A stretch of 64,000 nt of DNA from Sulfitobacter noctilucae (GTDB lineage Bacteria; Pseudomonadota; Alphaproteobacteria; Rhodobacterales; Rhodobacteraceae). The notes beneath the pieces are model-generated. The model was not told where the DNA came from and did no database searches. It saw only the letters and a program-made list of their open reading frames with translations. Shown in pieces: positions 17,485 to 25,474 of this stretch. The stretch is taken from positions 1,054,001-1,118,000 of the forward strand of contig NZ_JASC01000014.1 in the NCBI RefSeq assembly GCF_000622365.1. Reading direction: 5' to 3'. The position numbers were made by a program, and so were the translations under genes. How positions within the stretch are numbered: the first letter of the stretch is position 1; each line of letters opens with the position of its first letter.

Positions 17485-18429
17485 CTATTCAAACTCCATC
17501 TGCTCAAACACACGACCTGCATTCTTGGTCGCCAGTTCCTCAAACGTATCAAGGTGACGATAGGCCGATTGATCCACATAGTAGGCCTCCGCCAGACCGC
17601 CGCCTGCATCCAGATGCGCCCCGACGCTTGTCCGCAGATCAATCAGGTAATCTTTGGTATAGCGGCGCACCTGATCCATATTGGTGGGGTGCCCGTGGCC
17701 GGGGATCACATAGGTGGCCTGCAACGGCTCAAAAGCGGCGTCCCACGTCTCAAGCCAAGCGGCAGTGTCCGTATCCTCGAATATCGGCAGCATACGCTCG
17801 TGAAAAGCCATGTCGCCCGCAATGACAAGCTCTTGTTCGGCAAGCCAGATCACGATGTCACCGGGCGAATGGGCAGGGCCGAGGTAGCGCGCTTCGATGC
17901 GGAAATCGCCCATCTCTACGGTATAGTCATCCTCAAAGGTTTCGGTCGGGCCTTGCAGGACTGTGCCCTCCGCGCGGTCACGATTATAGCGCTGCATGTT
18001 CGACAGGATAGAACCGCCGTATTCTTCGACCTCGTGGGCTGCATCTACATGGGCCACAACCGGCACCCCCAGATCGGTCCAGTAATTGTTGCCTAGTATG
18101 GCGTGGCCCTGACCATTCTCGTTGAACACCAGCTTCACAGGTTGATCGGTAATCGCCTTGATCTCATCGTGAAGCGCTTGGGCTAGGCCGTAAGAAGCCC
18201 CGCCGTTAATCACCACCACACCGTCACCGGTGACGATAAAACTCAGGTTGTTGTTATGGCCCGCGTTCTCGTAGGTCGGCGGGGCGGTGGCGCCGATGGC
18301 TGAAAACACGCCGGGGATAAACTCCACCGGTTTGCTGTAGAGCAATGAGCCGGGATACTGATCGGCGATATCCTCGCTCGCGCCTGCGGCGGTGGCCGCA
18401 GCGATGAAAAATGCAACAAGTCCCCGCAT
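17485..18429 (-). CDS. MBL-fold protein, SoxH-like
   Basis: A 314-residue secreted metallo-beta-lactamase-fold protein with a signal peptide (MRGLVAFFIAAATAAGA). The usual HxHxDH metal motif is altered to NENGQGH before the AILGN stretch, while the later ligand regions GPAHSPGDIV, AGDMAFHE and IPGHGHP are kept. It resembles the quinoprotein-relay / SoxH group. The start overlaps the stop of the next gene upstream (ATGA). In Paracoccus, soxG and soxH follow soxF; here an equivalent pair is inverted. Enzyme activity is uncertain. Confidence 0.8.
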   Translation of the reverse strand: MRGLVAFFIAAATAAGASEDIADQYPGSLLYSKPVEFIPGVFSAIGATAPPTYENAGHNNNLSFIVTGDGVVVINGGASYGLAQALHDEIKAITDQPVKLVFNENGQGHAILGNNYWTDLGVPVVAHVDAAHEVEEYGGSILSNMQRYNRDRAEGTVLQGPTETFEDDYTVEMGDFRIEARYLGPAHSPGDIVIWLAEQELVIAGDMAFHERMLPIFEDTDTAAWLETWDAAFEPLQATYVIPGHGHPTNMDQVRRYTKDYLIDLRTSVGAHLDAGGGLAEAYYVDQSAYRHLDTFEELATKNAGRVFEQMEFE

Positions 18430-19346
18430 CAGACCTCCTCCGGCGCAAAGCGATAGGCATCGCCATCCTGAACGACATGGCCCAGACCACCCTGCGGCAG
18501 GTGAAACCCCATCAGTGGCATGTTCTGCGCCGCCAGCATCTCTAGCAAGCGCATCCGCGTCTCGATCCCCATCTCCGGGTCTTGATCGGCACCGCTGGCC
18601 CATTCGGGATGGGCAAAAGCCAGATGGTGATTGCCGATCGCATCCCCTCCGACCAAAAGCCTTTCGTTCCCATCGGCAATCTCGAACGACATATGCCCCG
18701 GCGTATGGCCATAGGTTGCCCGTGCGGTCACACCCGGCAACACCTCGTCACTATCGGCGAAAAATGCCATGCTGTCACCGACGGCCTCCAACCTGCGGGC
18801 GGCCCCGACGGCAAAGCCTGTGCGTGGTTCTCCGATGGTGTTGACCGTGTCGGGATCAATCCAGTAATCCCATTCATCCTGTCCCATCATCAGCTGCGCA
18901 TTGGGAAACACCAGATCGTCGAAATCGTCCAGAATACCCCACAGATGATCTGGGTGCGCGTGGGTAAAGACGACATCGGTGATGTCATCTGCGGTCACGC
19001 CCAAGCCATCCAGACTTTTGAGCATATCGCCCGCGCTTGGCATAAAGGCGGGGCCGGAGCCCGCATCAAACAGGATCGTACGGTCACCGCGTTGCAGCAG
19101 CGTCAGGTTGCAGGGCGGCAAAAGCTGATCGGCAGGCAGGTCATAAAGCGCGCGCACCTTTTGCAATTCGTCTGTCGGCAAGCCATCAAAAAACATCCCG
19201 GCAGGCAGCATCAGGTGGCCGTCACTGACACTGGTCAATGTGCTGTTCTGAAATGCGATGCTGGTCTGCGCCAGATAGAGCATCGGCACCCCGGCCGCCG
19301 CCATTCCACCAAGCCCGATCAGCACGCGGCGTCTGTTCAGTTGCAT
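18429..19346 (-). CDS. MBL-fold hydrolase, SoxG-like
   Basis: A 305-residue protein with a Tat-type N-terminus (NRRRVLIGLGGMAAAG) and an intact metal motif THAHPDHLWG, plus later ligands in GHTPGHMSF and GGDAIGNHH. ATG 19346 follows AGGGGGGA; the frame opens at 19391 but without a ribosome site. It is the first gene of a two-gene leftward operon whose promoter area carries an ATTC-N8-GAAT operator. Order and size recall soxG-soxH of Paracoccus, but a database comparison is needed for the name. Probably a periplasmic hydrolase. Confidence 0.82.
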   Translation of the reverse strand: MQLNRRRVLIGLGGMAAAGVPMLYLAQTSIAFQNSTLTSVSDGHLMLPAGMFFDGLPTDELQKVRALYDLPADQLLPPCNLTLLQRGDRTILFDAGSGPAFMPSAGDMLKSLDGLGVTADDITDVVFTHAHPDHLWGILDDFDDLVFPNAQLMMGQDEWDYWIDPDTVNTIGEPRTGFAVGAARRLEAVGDSMAFFADSDEVLPGVTARATYGHTPGHMSFEIADGNERLLVGGDAIGNHHLAFAHPEWASGADQDPEMGIETRMRLLEMLAAQNMPLMGFHLPQGGLGHVVQDGDAYRFAPEEV

Positions 19347-19673
19347 CTTGTATCCCCCCTGACAAATTCCTTTTTTGGAATATGACAGCAAGGACGCGCC
19401 AATAGCAAGCGCCGGCAGGGCAGGGTGGAAGCTTTGGGTGCGATCAGATCGCGTGTGTCAGCCGTCTGACCCTCGCGGGACGCGGGCCTTTGAAGAATGA
19501 TTTGTGCGGTAACCAGCTCCGCCGTGGCGGGAGAACTGCGTGCGATAAGGCTCTGACCGAAGACCTGACAAGCAGGCATGCGTCAGAGTTTCGCTATGTC
19601 GGGGTCAAATGAAAAGATTTCGTTAACCTTTTGCGGGCAGCATAGCATCGTATTCAGGTGAGGGTAGCGCGCG
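19347..19673. other. Divergent intergenic region (327 bases)
   Basis: It separates the MBL operon from the sugar transferase gene. It holds the operator at 19364-19384 and, near 19621, a TTAACC half-site ahead of the sugar transferase. I see no gene here; a leftward frame at 19337-19579 lacks a ribosome site and any family pattern. Confidence 0.5.
19364..19384. promoter_or_regulatory. SoxR-type operator upstream of the MBL operon
   Basis: ATTC (19366-19369) and GAAT (19378-19381) are separated by eight bases within an AAATTC...GAATATG context that nearly matches the soxX operator (CAAATTC-N8-GAATTTG). It lies 18-38 bases upstream of the MBL start codon, where it would overlap a core promoter and suit repression. 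Confidence 0.6.
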
Positions 19674-20282
19674 ATGCAAGTCGGTGGGACGAAGGTTTTC
19701 TGGCAGCTGAAACGCGCTCTAGATATTCTGCTTGGGCTTGCGCTCTTACCCCTGCTGCTGTGTGTCTCGGTGCTGGCGCTGTGCTTTAATCCCTGGCTGA
19801 ATCCAGGACCGCTCGTGTTTTCACAACCTCGCATCGGCCGCCACGGTGCACTGTTTATCATGTACAAACTGCGCACCATGCGATGCCTGACCCAAGCGCC
19901 GAGCGGCCAGCGTTTTGCGGATACTGAAATCCACCGGATCACGCCCTTTGGGTTCTTTCTCCGCCGCTACCGGCTGGACGAACTTCCGCAGCTTTTGAAT
20001 GTATTGCGCGGCGACATGAGCCTTATCGGCCCACGACCCGAGCAACCCGGCTTTGTAAATGAATATACCGCGGCTATGCCCGATTATCATCGGCGCCATA
20101 TCGTCCGGCCCGGGCTCAGCGGGTTGTCGCAGGTCGTGCAGGGTTATACCAGTGACACCTCTGGCACGCGCAGGAAGCTAGCACTCGACCTGCGGTATAT
20201 CTCCCAAGCAGGCGTACGGATGGAGGCCTATGTCTTCTGGCGCACGCTGATCACGGTGGCGACCGGACATGGCGCGATTTAA
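19674..20282 (+). CDS. Undecaprenyl-phosphate sugar-1-phosphate transferase
   Basis: A 202-residue member of the bacterial sugar transferase (PF02397) family. It has one N-terminal membrane helix (ALDILLGLALLPLLLCVSVL), then FIMYKLRTM, the catalytic block YRLDELPQLLNVLRGDMSLIG with PRPEQP, and RPGLSGLSQV. Short form without the extra membrane domain of WbaP. It starts a polysaccharide repeat unit by loading a sugar phosphate onto the lipid carrier. galE follows 86 bases later, suggesting exopolysaccharide or capsule synthesis, though no other polysaccharide genes are seen here. Confidence 0.9.
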   Translation: MQVGGTKVFWQLKRALDILLGLALLPLLLCVSVLALCFNPWLNPGPLVFSQPRIGRHGALFIMYKLRTMRCLTQAPSGQRFADTEIHRITPFGFFLRRYRLDELPQLLNVLRGDMSLIGPRPEQPGFVNEYTAAMPDYHRRHIVRPGLSGLSQVVQGYTSDTSGTRRKLALDLRYISQAGVRMEAYVFWRTLITVATGHGAI

Positions 20283-20368
20283 AGCCGCGGTTTTGCGTCT
20301 CGGTTAACTCAATCCTTGCATTCGATGGGTAGATTTCTTCGAAACAGGCGCGAAGGAAGACACCCAGC

Positions 20369-21445
20369 ATGACAGCCCAGATCTTGCTGACCGGCGGTGC
20401 CGGTTTCATCGGCTCACACACCTATGTCGTTCTGATCGAGGCAGGATATGATGTCGTGATCCTTGATGATTTCTCCAATGCCGAGGTGTGCGTCCCTGAC
20501 AGGCTTGAACAGCTGACGGGAAAACCTGTGCAGGTGATGAAGGCCGATGTGTCTGATGCAAAAGCACTTAATGCGGTTTTTGCCGCGCATTGTTTTGATG
20601 CTGTGGTCCATTTCGCGGCCCGCAAATCCGTGCCGCAATCGCTTGCCAGTCCGGAAGCGTTTTTCAGCAGCAATATTACCGCGTTGCTGACCCTGCTTGA
20701 GGCCATGGAACGGCACCACGTCAAACGAATCGTCTATTCCTCAAGCGCGACCGTCTATGGCGCGCCAGAGGCTTTGCCGATCCCCGAACATGCGCCCTTA
20801 AGCTATACGAACCCCTATGGTCTCTCGAAACTGATGGGCGAGCAATATCTGAACCAGAAGACCCGCAGCAAACGAGGCTGGGCCGCGGGTATTCTACGCT
20901 ATTTCAATCCTGCCGGTGCGCACCCCAGCGGTCTGATCGGGGAAGCCCCGCTCAGCAATGGTGGCAACCTGATGCCGCTGGTGGCGCAGGTGGCCAAGGG
21001 TGAATTGCCCTGCGTGCATATATATGGACGTGACTACGGCACCCATGACGGCACCGGCATCCGCGATTATATTCACGTTTGCGATCTGGCACAGGGACAT
21101 GTGCAATCCCTCAATCTGCTGCTGCAACAGGGGCGGTCGCATACTGTCAATCTGGGCAAAGGCAGAGGGTATTCCGTGCTCGACGTAATCAAGACGTACG
21201 AGAACGTCAGCGGCCAACAGATTGCTTACCGGTTTAAACCGCGCCGGGCCGGCGATGTCGCGGCAAGCTTTTCTGATCCCAGCATGGCCGCCGCTGTGCT
21301 TGGATTTGAGGCGCGACACAACCTGTTGGAAATGTGCCAATCCAGTTGGCGTTGGGAGACAACTGGCCGGATGGGTCTGCACCGGCCCGCAGCTTTTATA
21401 CCCGATCACTTTCCCGCCGCACCGGCTCAGCACCTGCAACTTTAG
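20369..21445 (+). CDS. galE: UDP-glucose 4-epimerase
   Basis: A 358-residue extended short-chain dehydrogenase: NAD-binding GGAGFIGSH at the N-terminus, catalytic serine region YSSSATVYG and the YxxxK motif in YGLSKLMGE, followed by GIRDYIHVCDLAQGH. Interconverts UDP-glucose and UDP-galactose in the cytoplasm. The ribosome site GAAGGAAGA lies upstream of ATG 20369. The pairing with the sugar transferase suggests it feeds polysaccharide assembly. The C-terminal 30 residues are less conserved in look. Confidence 0.92.
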   Translation: MTAQILLTGGAGFIGSHTYVVLIEAGYDVVILDDFSNAEVCVPDRLEQLTGKPVQVMKADVSDAKALNAVFAAHCFDAVVHFAARKSVPQSLASPEAFFSSNITALLTLLEAMERHHVKRIVYSSSATVYGAPEALPIPEHAPLSYTNPYGLSKLMGEQYLNQKTRSKRGWAAGILRYFNPAGAHPSGLIGEAPLSNGGNLMPLVAQVAKGELPCVHIYGRDYGTHDGTGIRDYIHVCDLAQGHVQSLNLLLQQGRSHTVNLGKGRGYSVLDVIKTYENVSGQQIAYRFKPRRAGDVAASFSDPSMAAAVLGFEARHNLLEMCQSSWRWETTGRMGLHRPAAFIPDHFPAAPAQHLQL

Positions 21446-21482
21446 CAGTAGTTGTGCAGTACCCTTTAAAGCGACACAAAAA

Positions 21483-21501
21483 AAGCGCCCGAGGGGCGCT
21501 T
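21483..21501. terminator. Bidirectional terminator between galE and the DUF882 gene
   Basis: AAGCGCCC and GGGCGCTT form an eight-pair stem with a three-base loop. Seven A bases precede it (21478-21484), giving a T-run on the minus strand, and CTTCTT follows on the plus strand. It serves two convergent genes, more strongly the leftward one. Confidence 0.8.
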
Positions 21502-21531
21502 CTTAATCGAAATCTGATGGTTTCCAGAGCG

Positions 21532-22101
21532 TTAGCCGCCCCAACTGCGCACCACACCGCAATCCATATGGACAAAGTTCGATCCCGAATACCGGCCCAC
21601 GCCGCCGCCCTGACACGCAACTGCCGCACGCGCCATCTGGTTGACAGAGCGCGATGCCAGACGCAGATCCGCCGCTTGACCGCGCATGTGCAACGAATTC
21701 TTGGCCACACCCCGCGATCTGGAGCGCAACATCGCATTCGTCTTGGGGCTGCGATACCCGGACAAAAGCATATAGGGTTCGTTCACATCGAGAAGGTTAT
21801 GCGCCGCGGCCATAATATCAACGGTTCGCAGATCCATGCTTTTCACGCCATCGGTGCGCCAGTCCCGCATGAAGTAGTTCACTTCCTTGACCGCATCCTT
21901 GATGTACTGACCTTCGATCCAATAGATCATGTCGATGCGTTCACCAGTTCGGCCTGAATACATCTTGATCCTGCGAATGTCCCCACCACCACGCAGAAAA
22001 CCTGCTGCATTTGAGTAGGTTGGTGCTGCCGAAACTGCGGTTGCGGCGAAAGCGCCAAGAAGCGCGCGCCGGGTCATACCCGTTGTGCTTGATCCTGTCA
22101 T
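21532..22101 (-). CDS. DUF882 / peptidase M15-type murein endopeptidase (MepK-like)
   Basis: A 189-residue secreted protein. A Tat-type signal (TRRALLGAFAATAV) is followed by a metallopeptidase core with SGYRSPKTNAMLR, SLHMRGQAADLRL and the C-terminal HMDCG metal ligand. E. coli MepK (YcbK) of this family cuts 3-3 cross-links in peptidoglycan. The neighbour across the promoter is an L,D-transpeptidase, the enzyme class that makes such cross-links. The frame opens earlier at 22197; I chose ATG 22101, with 22077 as an alternative at MTRRALL. Confidence 0.88.
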   Translation of the reverse strand: MTGSSTTGMTRRALLGAFAATAVSAAPTYSNAAGFLRGGGDIRRIKMYSGRTGERIDMIYWIEGQYIKDAVKEVNYFMRDWRTDGVKSMDLRTVDIMAAAHNLLDVNEPYMLLSGYRSPKTNAMLRSRSRGVAKNSLHMRGQAADLRLASRSVNQMARAAVACQGGGVGRYSGSNFVHMDCGVVRSWGG

Positions 22102-22441
22102 TACTCGTCCCGTCTTCTGCCTGTAGGCATCTGCCTGTGACCATGATGTTACATGGGCGTTAAACTTTGATCCCCGGATGCAACGCATGTATTGCATATG
22201 CCGAATCTTGAACCAACCCCTTAATGCTAAGGGTTCCCGATAGTTTAAAGTTTAGGCAATTTTCTGCTCAAACCTTGACCACCCTGCGATACGGCCGTGC
22301 CAGACACATGTTTTTTCGCATCAGGTGCGGGTTTGTTCAGAATTTAAGACGATTGTGATTGGACTTAGCCTTCGCGGCTTCGGACAAGGTACACCAAGCC
22401 GATATCAACGTCGGAGCCTAACTCTACAGGGGACTTTTGGA
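22102..22441. other. Divergent intergenic region (340 bases)
   Basis: It must carry the promoters of the MepK-like and L,D-transpeptidase genes. A small inverted repeat (CCCTTA / TAAGGG, near 22216-22231) is the only structure I note. No gene is supported. Confidence 0.5.
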
Positions 22442-24055
22442 ATGATGCTTGCCTATTCTTTTGCACAACGGGTGTTTTTCACCTGCTGCATCGCGATGGT
22501 GCTCACTTTTGGCCCCGCGCCTGTGCCCGCGTTTGCACAGGTCACCGCCTTTAAACAAGCCGTGGCCGAGGCCGCATCAAGCGACGATGATATTGCAAAA
22601 TTCTACCGCGAAAACGGCTATGCGCCGATTTGGACCGGGGCAGGCGAGGCGGACCGCGACCGCCGTGCGGCATTGATGCAGGCCATTACCACCGCCGCCG
22701 ATCATGGGCTGCCTGTGGCACGCTATGACCCCGACGCGTTGATGGCGACCCTGTCGGCAGTCCGTACTCCGCGTGATCGCGGTTTGGCCGAGGTGGAAAT
22801 GAGCCGCGTTTTCCTGACTTATGCGCGCGACATCCAATCCGGCATGCTGACACCCCGCAAGATCGACAGCGCGATGGTGCGCGAGATTCCCTACAAGGAT
22901 CGCACGACCTATCTGACCGGGTTGCGTGATGCCAAAGCCGCCTCATTTTTCCGCGCGTTGCCGCCCAGAAGCATGGAATACAACGCGCTGATCAAGGAAA
23001 AGGTCGCGATGGAACGCCTGCTGAATGCAGGCGGTTGGGGGGCGACTGTGCCTGCCAAATCGCTCAAGCCCGGCGACAGTGGCTCTGCAGTCATCGCCTT
23101 GCGCAACCGTCTGATCGCGATGGAGTATCTGCCCCGCAGCAATGCACGTGGGTATGATGCCGCGATGCAGGCCGCCGTGCAGCAGTTCCAAAGCGACCAT
23201 GGATTGAATGATGATGGTGTGGCCGGATCGGAGACGATGCGCCAGATCAACGTCGGGGTTACCGCGCGGCTGCAATCCGTGCTCGTGGCATTGGAGCGGG
23301 AGCGCTGGTTCAATGTAGAACGCGGCAAGCGGCACATCCTTGTAAATCTACCGGACTTTTCGGCCAAGATTATCGACGATGGCAAGATCACCTTCCGCAC
23401 CCGTTCGGTCATCGGTGCCAACCGCGACGATCGCCCGACGCCAGAATTCTCCGATGTTATGGACCATATGGTGATCAATCCCAGCTGGTATGTACCACGC
23501 TCGATCGTCACCAAAGAGTATTTGCCAGCGCTCAAACGCAACCGCAATGCGGTGAGCCATATCGAGATCACAGATCGCCGGGGCCGCAAGGTGAACAGAG
23601 GCGCTGTGAACTTCAACGCCTATACAGAGCGGACATTCCCCTTTGCCATGCGCCAACCGCCAAGCCGGTCAAATGCGCTGGGTCTCGTCAAGTTCATGTT
23701 TCCGAACAAATACAACATCTACTTGCATGACACGCCCGCCAAGAGCCTGTTCTCCCGCGATGTCCGCGCCTTCAGCCACGGTTGCGTGCGTTTGGCTGAT
23801 CCGTTTGACTTTGCCTACGCATTGCTGGCCAAACAGGAAGCTGACCCCAAGCAGTACTTCCAGTCGGTTTTGCGTTCCGGACGGGAAACGCGGGTTGATT
23901 TGAAAGAGCCCGTACCGGTTCATCTGATCTACCGTACCGCCGTGACCAATGCGCGCGGTCACACCGAGTACCGCGCCGATGTCTATGGCCGCGACGCAAA
24001 GATCTGGAACGCGCTGTCACGGGCAGGGGTGGTCTTGGGCGGCGTTCAGGGCTAA
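22442..24055 (+). CDS. L,D-transpeptidase (YcbB/LdtD type)
   Basis: A 537-residue secreted enzyme: signal peptide to about residue 32 (cut near AFA-QVT), a catalytic-domain scaffold, a peptidoglycan-binding domain (LKPGDSGSAVIALRNRL ... AVQQFQSDHGLNDDGVAG) and a YkuD domain with the active-site motif FSHGCVRLADP. Forms 3-3 cross-links between peptidoglycan stems in the periplasm. ATG 22442 follows AGGGGAC; ATG 22445 is one codon later. Divergent from a MepK-like endopeptidase, the same pairing as ycbB-ycbK in E. coli. Confidence 0.92.
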   Translation: MMLAYSFAQRVFFTCCIAMVLTFGPAPVPAFAQVTAFKQAVAEAASSDDDIAKFYRENGYAPIWTGAGEADRDRRAALMQAITTAADHGLPVARYDPDALMATLSAVRTPRDRGLAEVEMSRVFLTYARDIQSGMLTPRKIDSAMVREIPYKDRTTYLTGLRDAKAASFFRALPPRSMEYNALIKEKVAMERLLNAGGWGATVPAKSLKPGDSGSAVIALRNRLIAMEYLPRSNARGYDAAMQAAVQQFQSDHGLNDDGVAGSETMRQINVGVTARLQSVLVALERERWFNVERGKRHILVNLPDFSAKIIDDGKITFRTRSVIGANRDDRPTPEFSDVMDHMVINPSWYVPRSIVTKEYLPALKRNRNAVSHIEITDRRGRKVNRGAVNFNAYTERTFPFAMRQPPSRSNALGLVKFMFPNKYNIYLHDTPAKSLFSRDVRAFSHGCVRLADPFDFAYALLAKQEADPKQYFQSVLRSGRETRVDLKEPVPVHLIYRTAVTNARGHTEYRADVYGRDAKIWNALSRAGVVLGGVQG

Positions 24056-24088
24056 ACCTCGCGGCACGCCTGCAAGGGAGTGCCGCCC

Positions 24089-25180
24089 GTGTCTTATACC
24101 ATTGCCGAAATAGCCAAATCGCTGGGGGCCGAAGCTGCCGGCGATACTTCTATCGTAATTGCCCGCGCCGCCGAACCGCAGAGCGCGGGTGCCGATGACC
24201 TCGCCCTTGCGATGGACCCGAAATACGCCGATTTACTTGGGCAGGGTGCTGCCCGCGCCGCAATGCTCTGGCCCGATGCCGATTGGCAGGCGATGGGGCT
24301 GAAGGCCGCACTCTTTCCCGCCCGCCCGCGTTTCGCCATGTCTGGCCTGACGCGGATGCTGGACGCAGGCCAGGGATTCGCCCCCGGCATCCATCCCTCG
24401 GCGATCATTGATCCCACCGCCCAAGTTGCAGCCGATGTCAGCATCGGGCCACTTGTCATCATCTCGGCCGGGGCGCAGATCGGGGCAGGATCCGTGATCG
24501 GACCACATTGCTTTGTCGGGATGAATGCGCGGCTGGGCGAAGGTGCCTATCTGCGCGAGCAGGTCAGTATCGGGGCGCGGGTGACCATCGGCGCACGCTG
24601 TATTCTGCAACCCGGTGCCCGTATCGGCGGTGATGGCTTTTCTTTTGTGACCGCAGAACCCTCGACCGTGGAATCCGCCCGCAAGACGTTGGGCGATCAG
24701 GGGCAAGCCGATGCCCAGCCCTGGATTCGCATTCACTCGCTCGGCTCTGTCACCATAGGCGACGACGTCGAGATCGGCATGGGCTGCACCATCGACTGCG
24801 GCACCATCCGCGACACTTCGATCGGCAACAACACCAAGCTGGATAACCAGGTGCACCTTGGCCACAATGTTACCATCGGCGACAACTGTCTGATCTGCGG
24901 GCAGGTCGGCATCGCAGGGTCTGCACAGATCGGCAATAATGTGGTGATGGCTGGACAGGTCGGTGTGAACGACAATATCTTTGTCGGCGATGGTGTGATC
25001 GCGGGCGGCGGCACCAAGCTGATGTCCAATGTCCCCGCAGGCCGCACCATGCTGGGGTACCCCGCCACTCAGATGGACAAACAGGTCGAGCAATACAAAG
25101 CTCTGCGCCGCTTGCCCCGCCTTCTGCGCGAGGTGGCGGAATTGCGAAAGACGGTTTTCAAAAGCGACAAGGATGACTAA
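24089..25180 (+). CDS. lpxD: UDP-3-O-(3-hydroxyacyl)glucosamine N-acyltransferase
   Basis: A 363-residue acyltransferase with an N-terminal uridine-binding domain and a long left-handed beta helix of hexapeptide repeats (IGPLVIISAGAQIG, IGDDVEIGMG, IGNNTKLDNQV) including the catalytic histidine region HLGHNVTIGDN. It adds the second acyl chain in lipid A synthesis in the cytoplasm, using acyl-ACP. I chose GTG 24089, eight bases after AAGGGAG; the frame also allows GTG 24080. It leads a mini-operon with an acyl carrier protein and a ketosynthase. Confidence 0.92.
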   Translation: MSYTIAEIAKSLGAEAAGDTSIVIARAAEPQSAGADDLALAMDPKYADLLGQGAARAAMLWPDADWQAMGLKAALFPARPRFAMSGLTRMLDAGQGFAPGIHPSAIIDPTAQVAADVSIGPLVIISAGAQIGAGSVIGPHCFVGMNARLGEGAYLREQVSIGARVTIGARCILQPGARIGGDGFSFVTAEPSTVESARKTLGDQGQADAQPWIRIHSLGSVTIGDDVEIGMGCTIDCGTIRDTSIGNNTKLDNQVHLGHNVTIGDNCLICGQVGIAGSAQIGNNVVMAGQVGVNDNIFVGDGVIAGGGTKLMSNVPAGRTMLGYPATQMDKQVEQYKALRRLPRLLREVAELRKTVFKSDKDD

Positions 25181-25213
25181 ATCAGCCTTACACTGCAGGT
25201 CGAGGAAAAACCG

Positions 25214-25471
25214 ATGAACACCCAGGATCAAGTCATCGCCATCATCGCCGAACAGGCCCTTTTGGAGCCCTCGGACGTGACCCCCGACAGCACGCTGGAG
25301 AGCCTTGGCATCGACAGCCTTGGTCTGGTCGAAAGCATTTTTGCCATCGAAGAGGCCTTTGATATCAATGTGCCTTTCAATGCCAATGACCCCGAAGCCT
25401 CGGATTTCGATATTTCGACGGTGGCCAGCATCACCGAGGGTATCGAACGTCTGAAAGCCGAGCAGAGCTAG
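25214..25471 (+). CDS. Acyl carrier protein (specialised)
   Basis: An 85-residue acyl carrier protein with the phosphopantetheine serine in GIDSLGLVESIF. It differs from housekeeping AcpP (DSLDTVEL) in the residues after the serine and carries an insertion rich in Asp/Asn (NANDPEASDFD). It sits between lpxD and a ketosynthase gene, 33 and 3 bases away, so it likely carries the acyl chain for a dedicated lipid, perhaps lipid A. AcpXL of Rhizobiales plays such a role; identity with AcpXL is not shown. Confidence 0.88.
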   Translation: MNTQDQVIAIIAEQALLEPSDVTPDSTLESLGIDSLGLVESIFAIEEAFDINVPFNANDPEASDFDISTVASITEGIERLKAEQS

Positions 25472-25474
25472 CGC

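Noticed and set aside
19337-19579. An 80-codon minus-strand frame in the MBL / sugar transferase gap
   Set aside because: It would overlap the SoxR-type operator and the MBL start, and has no ribosome site or family match.
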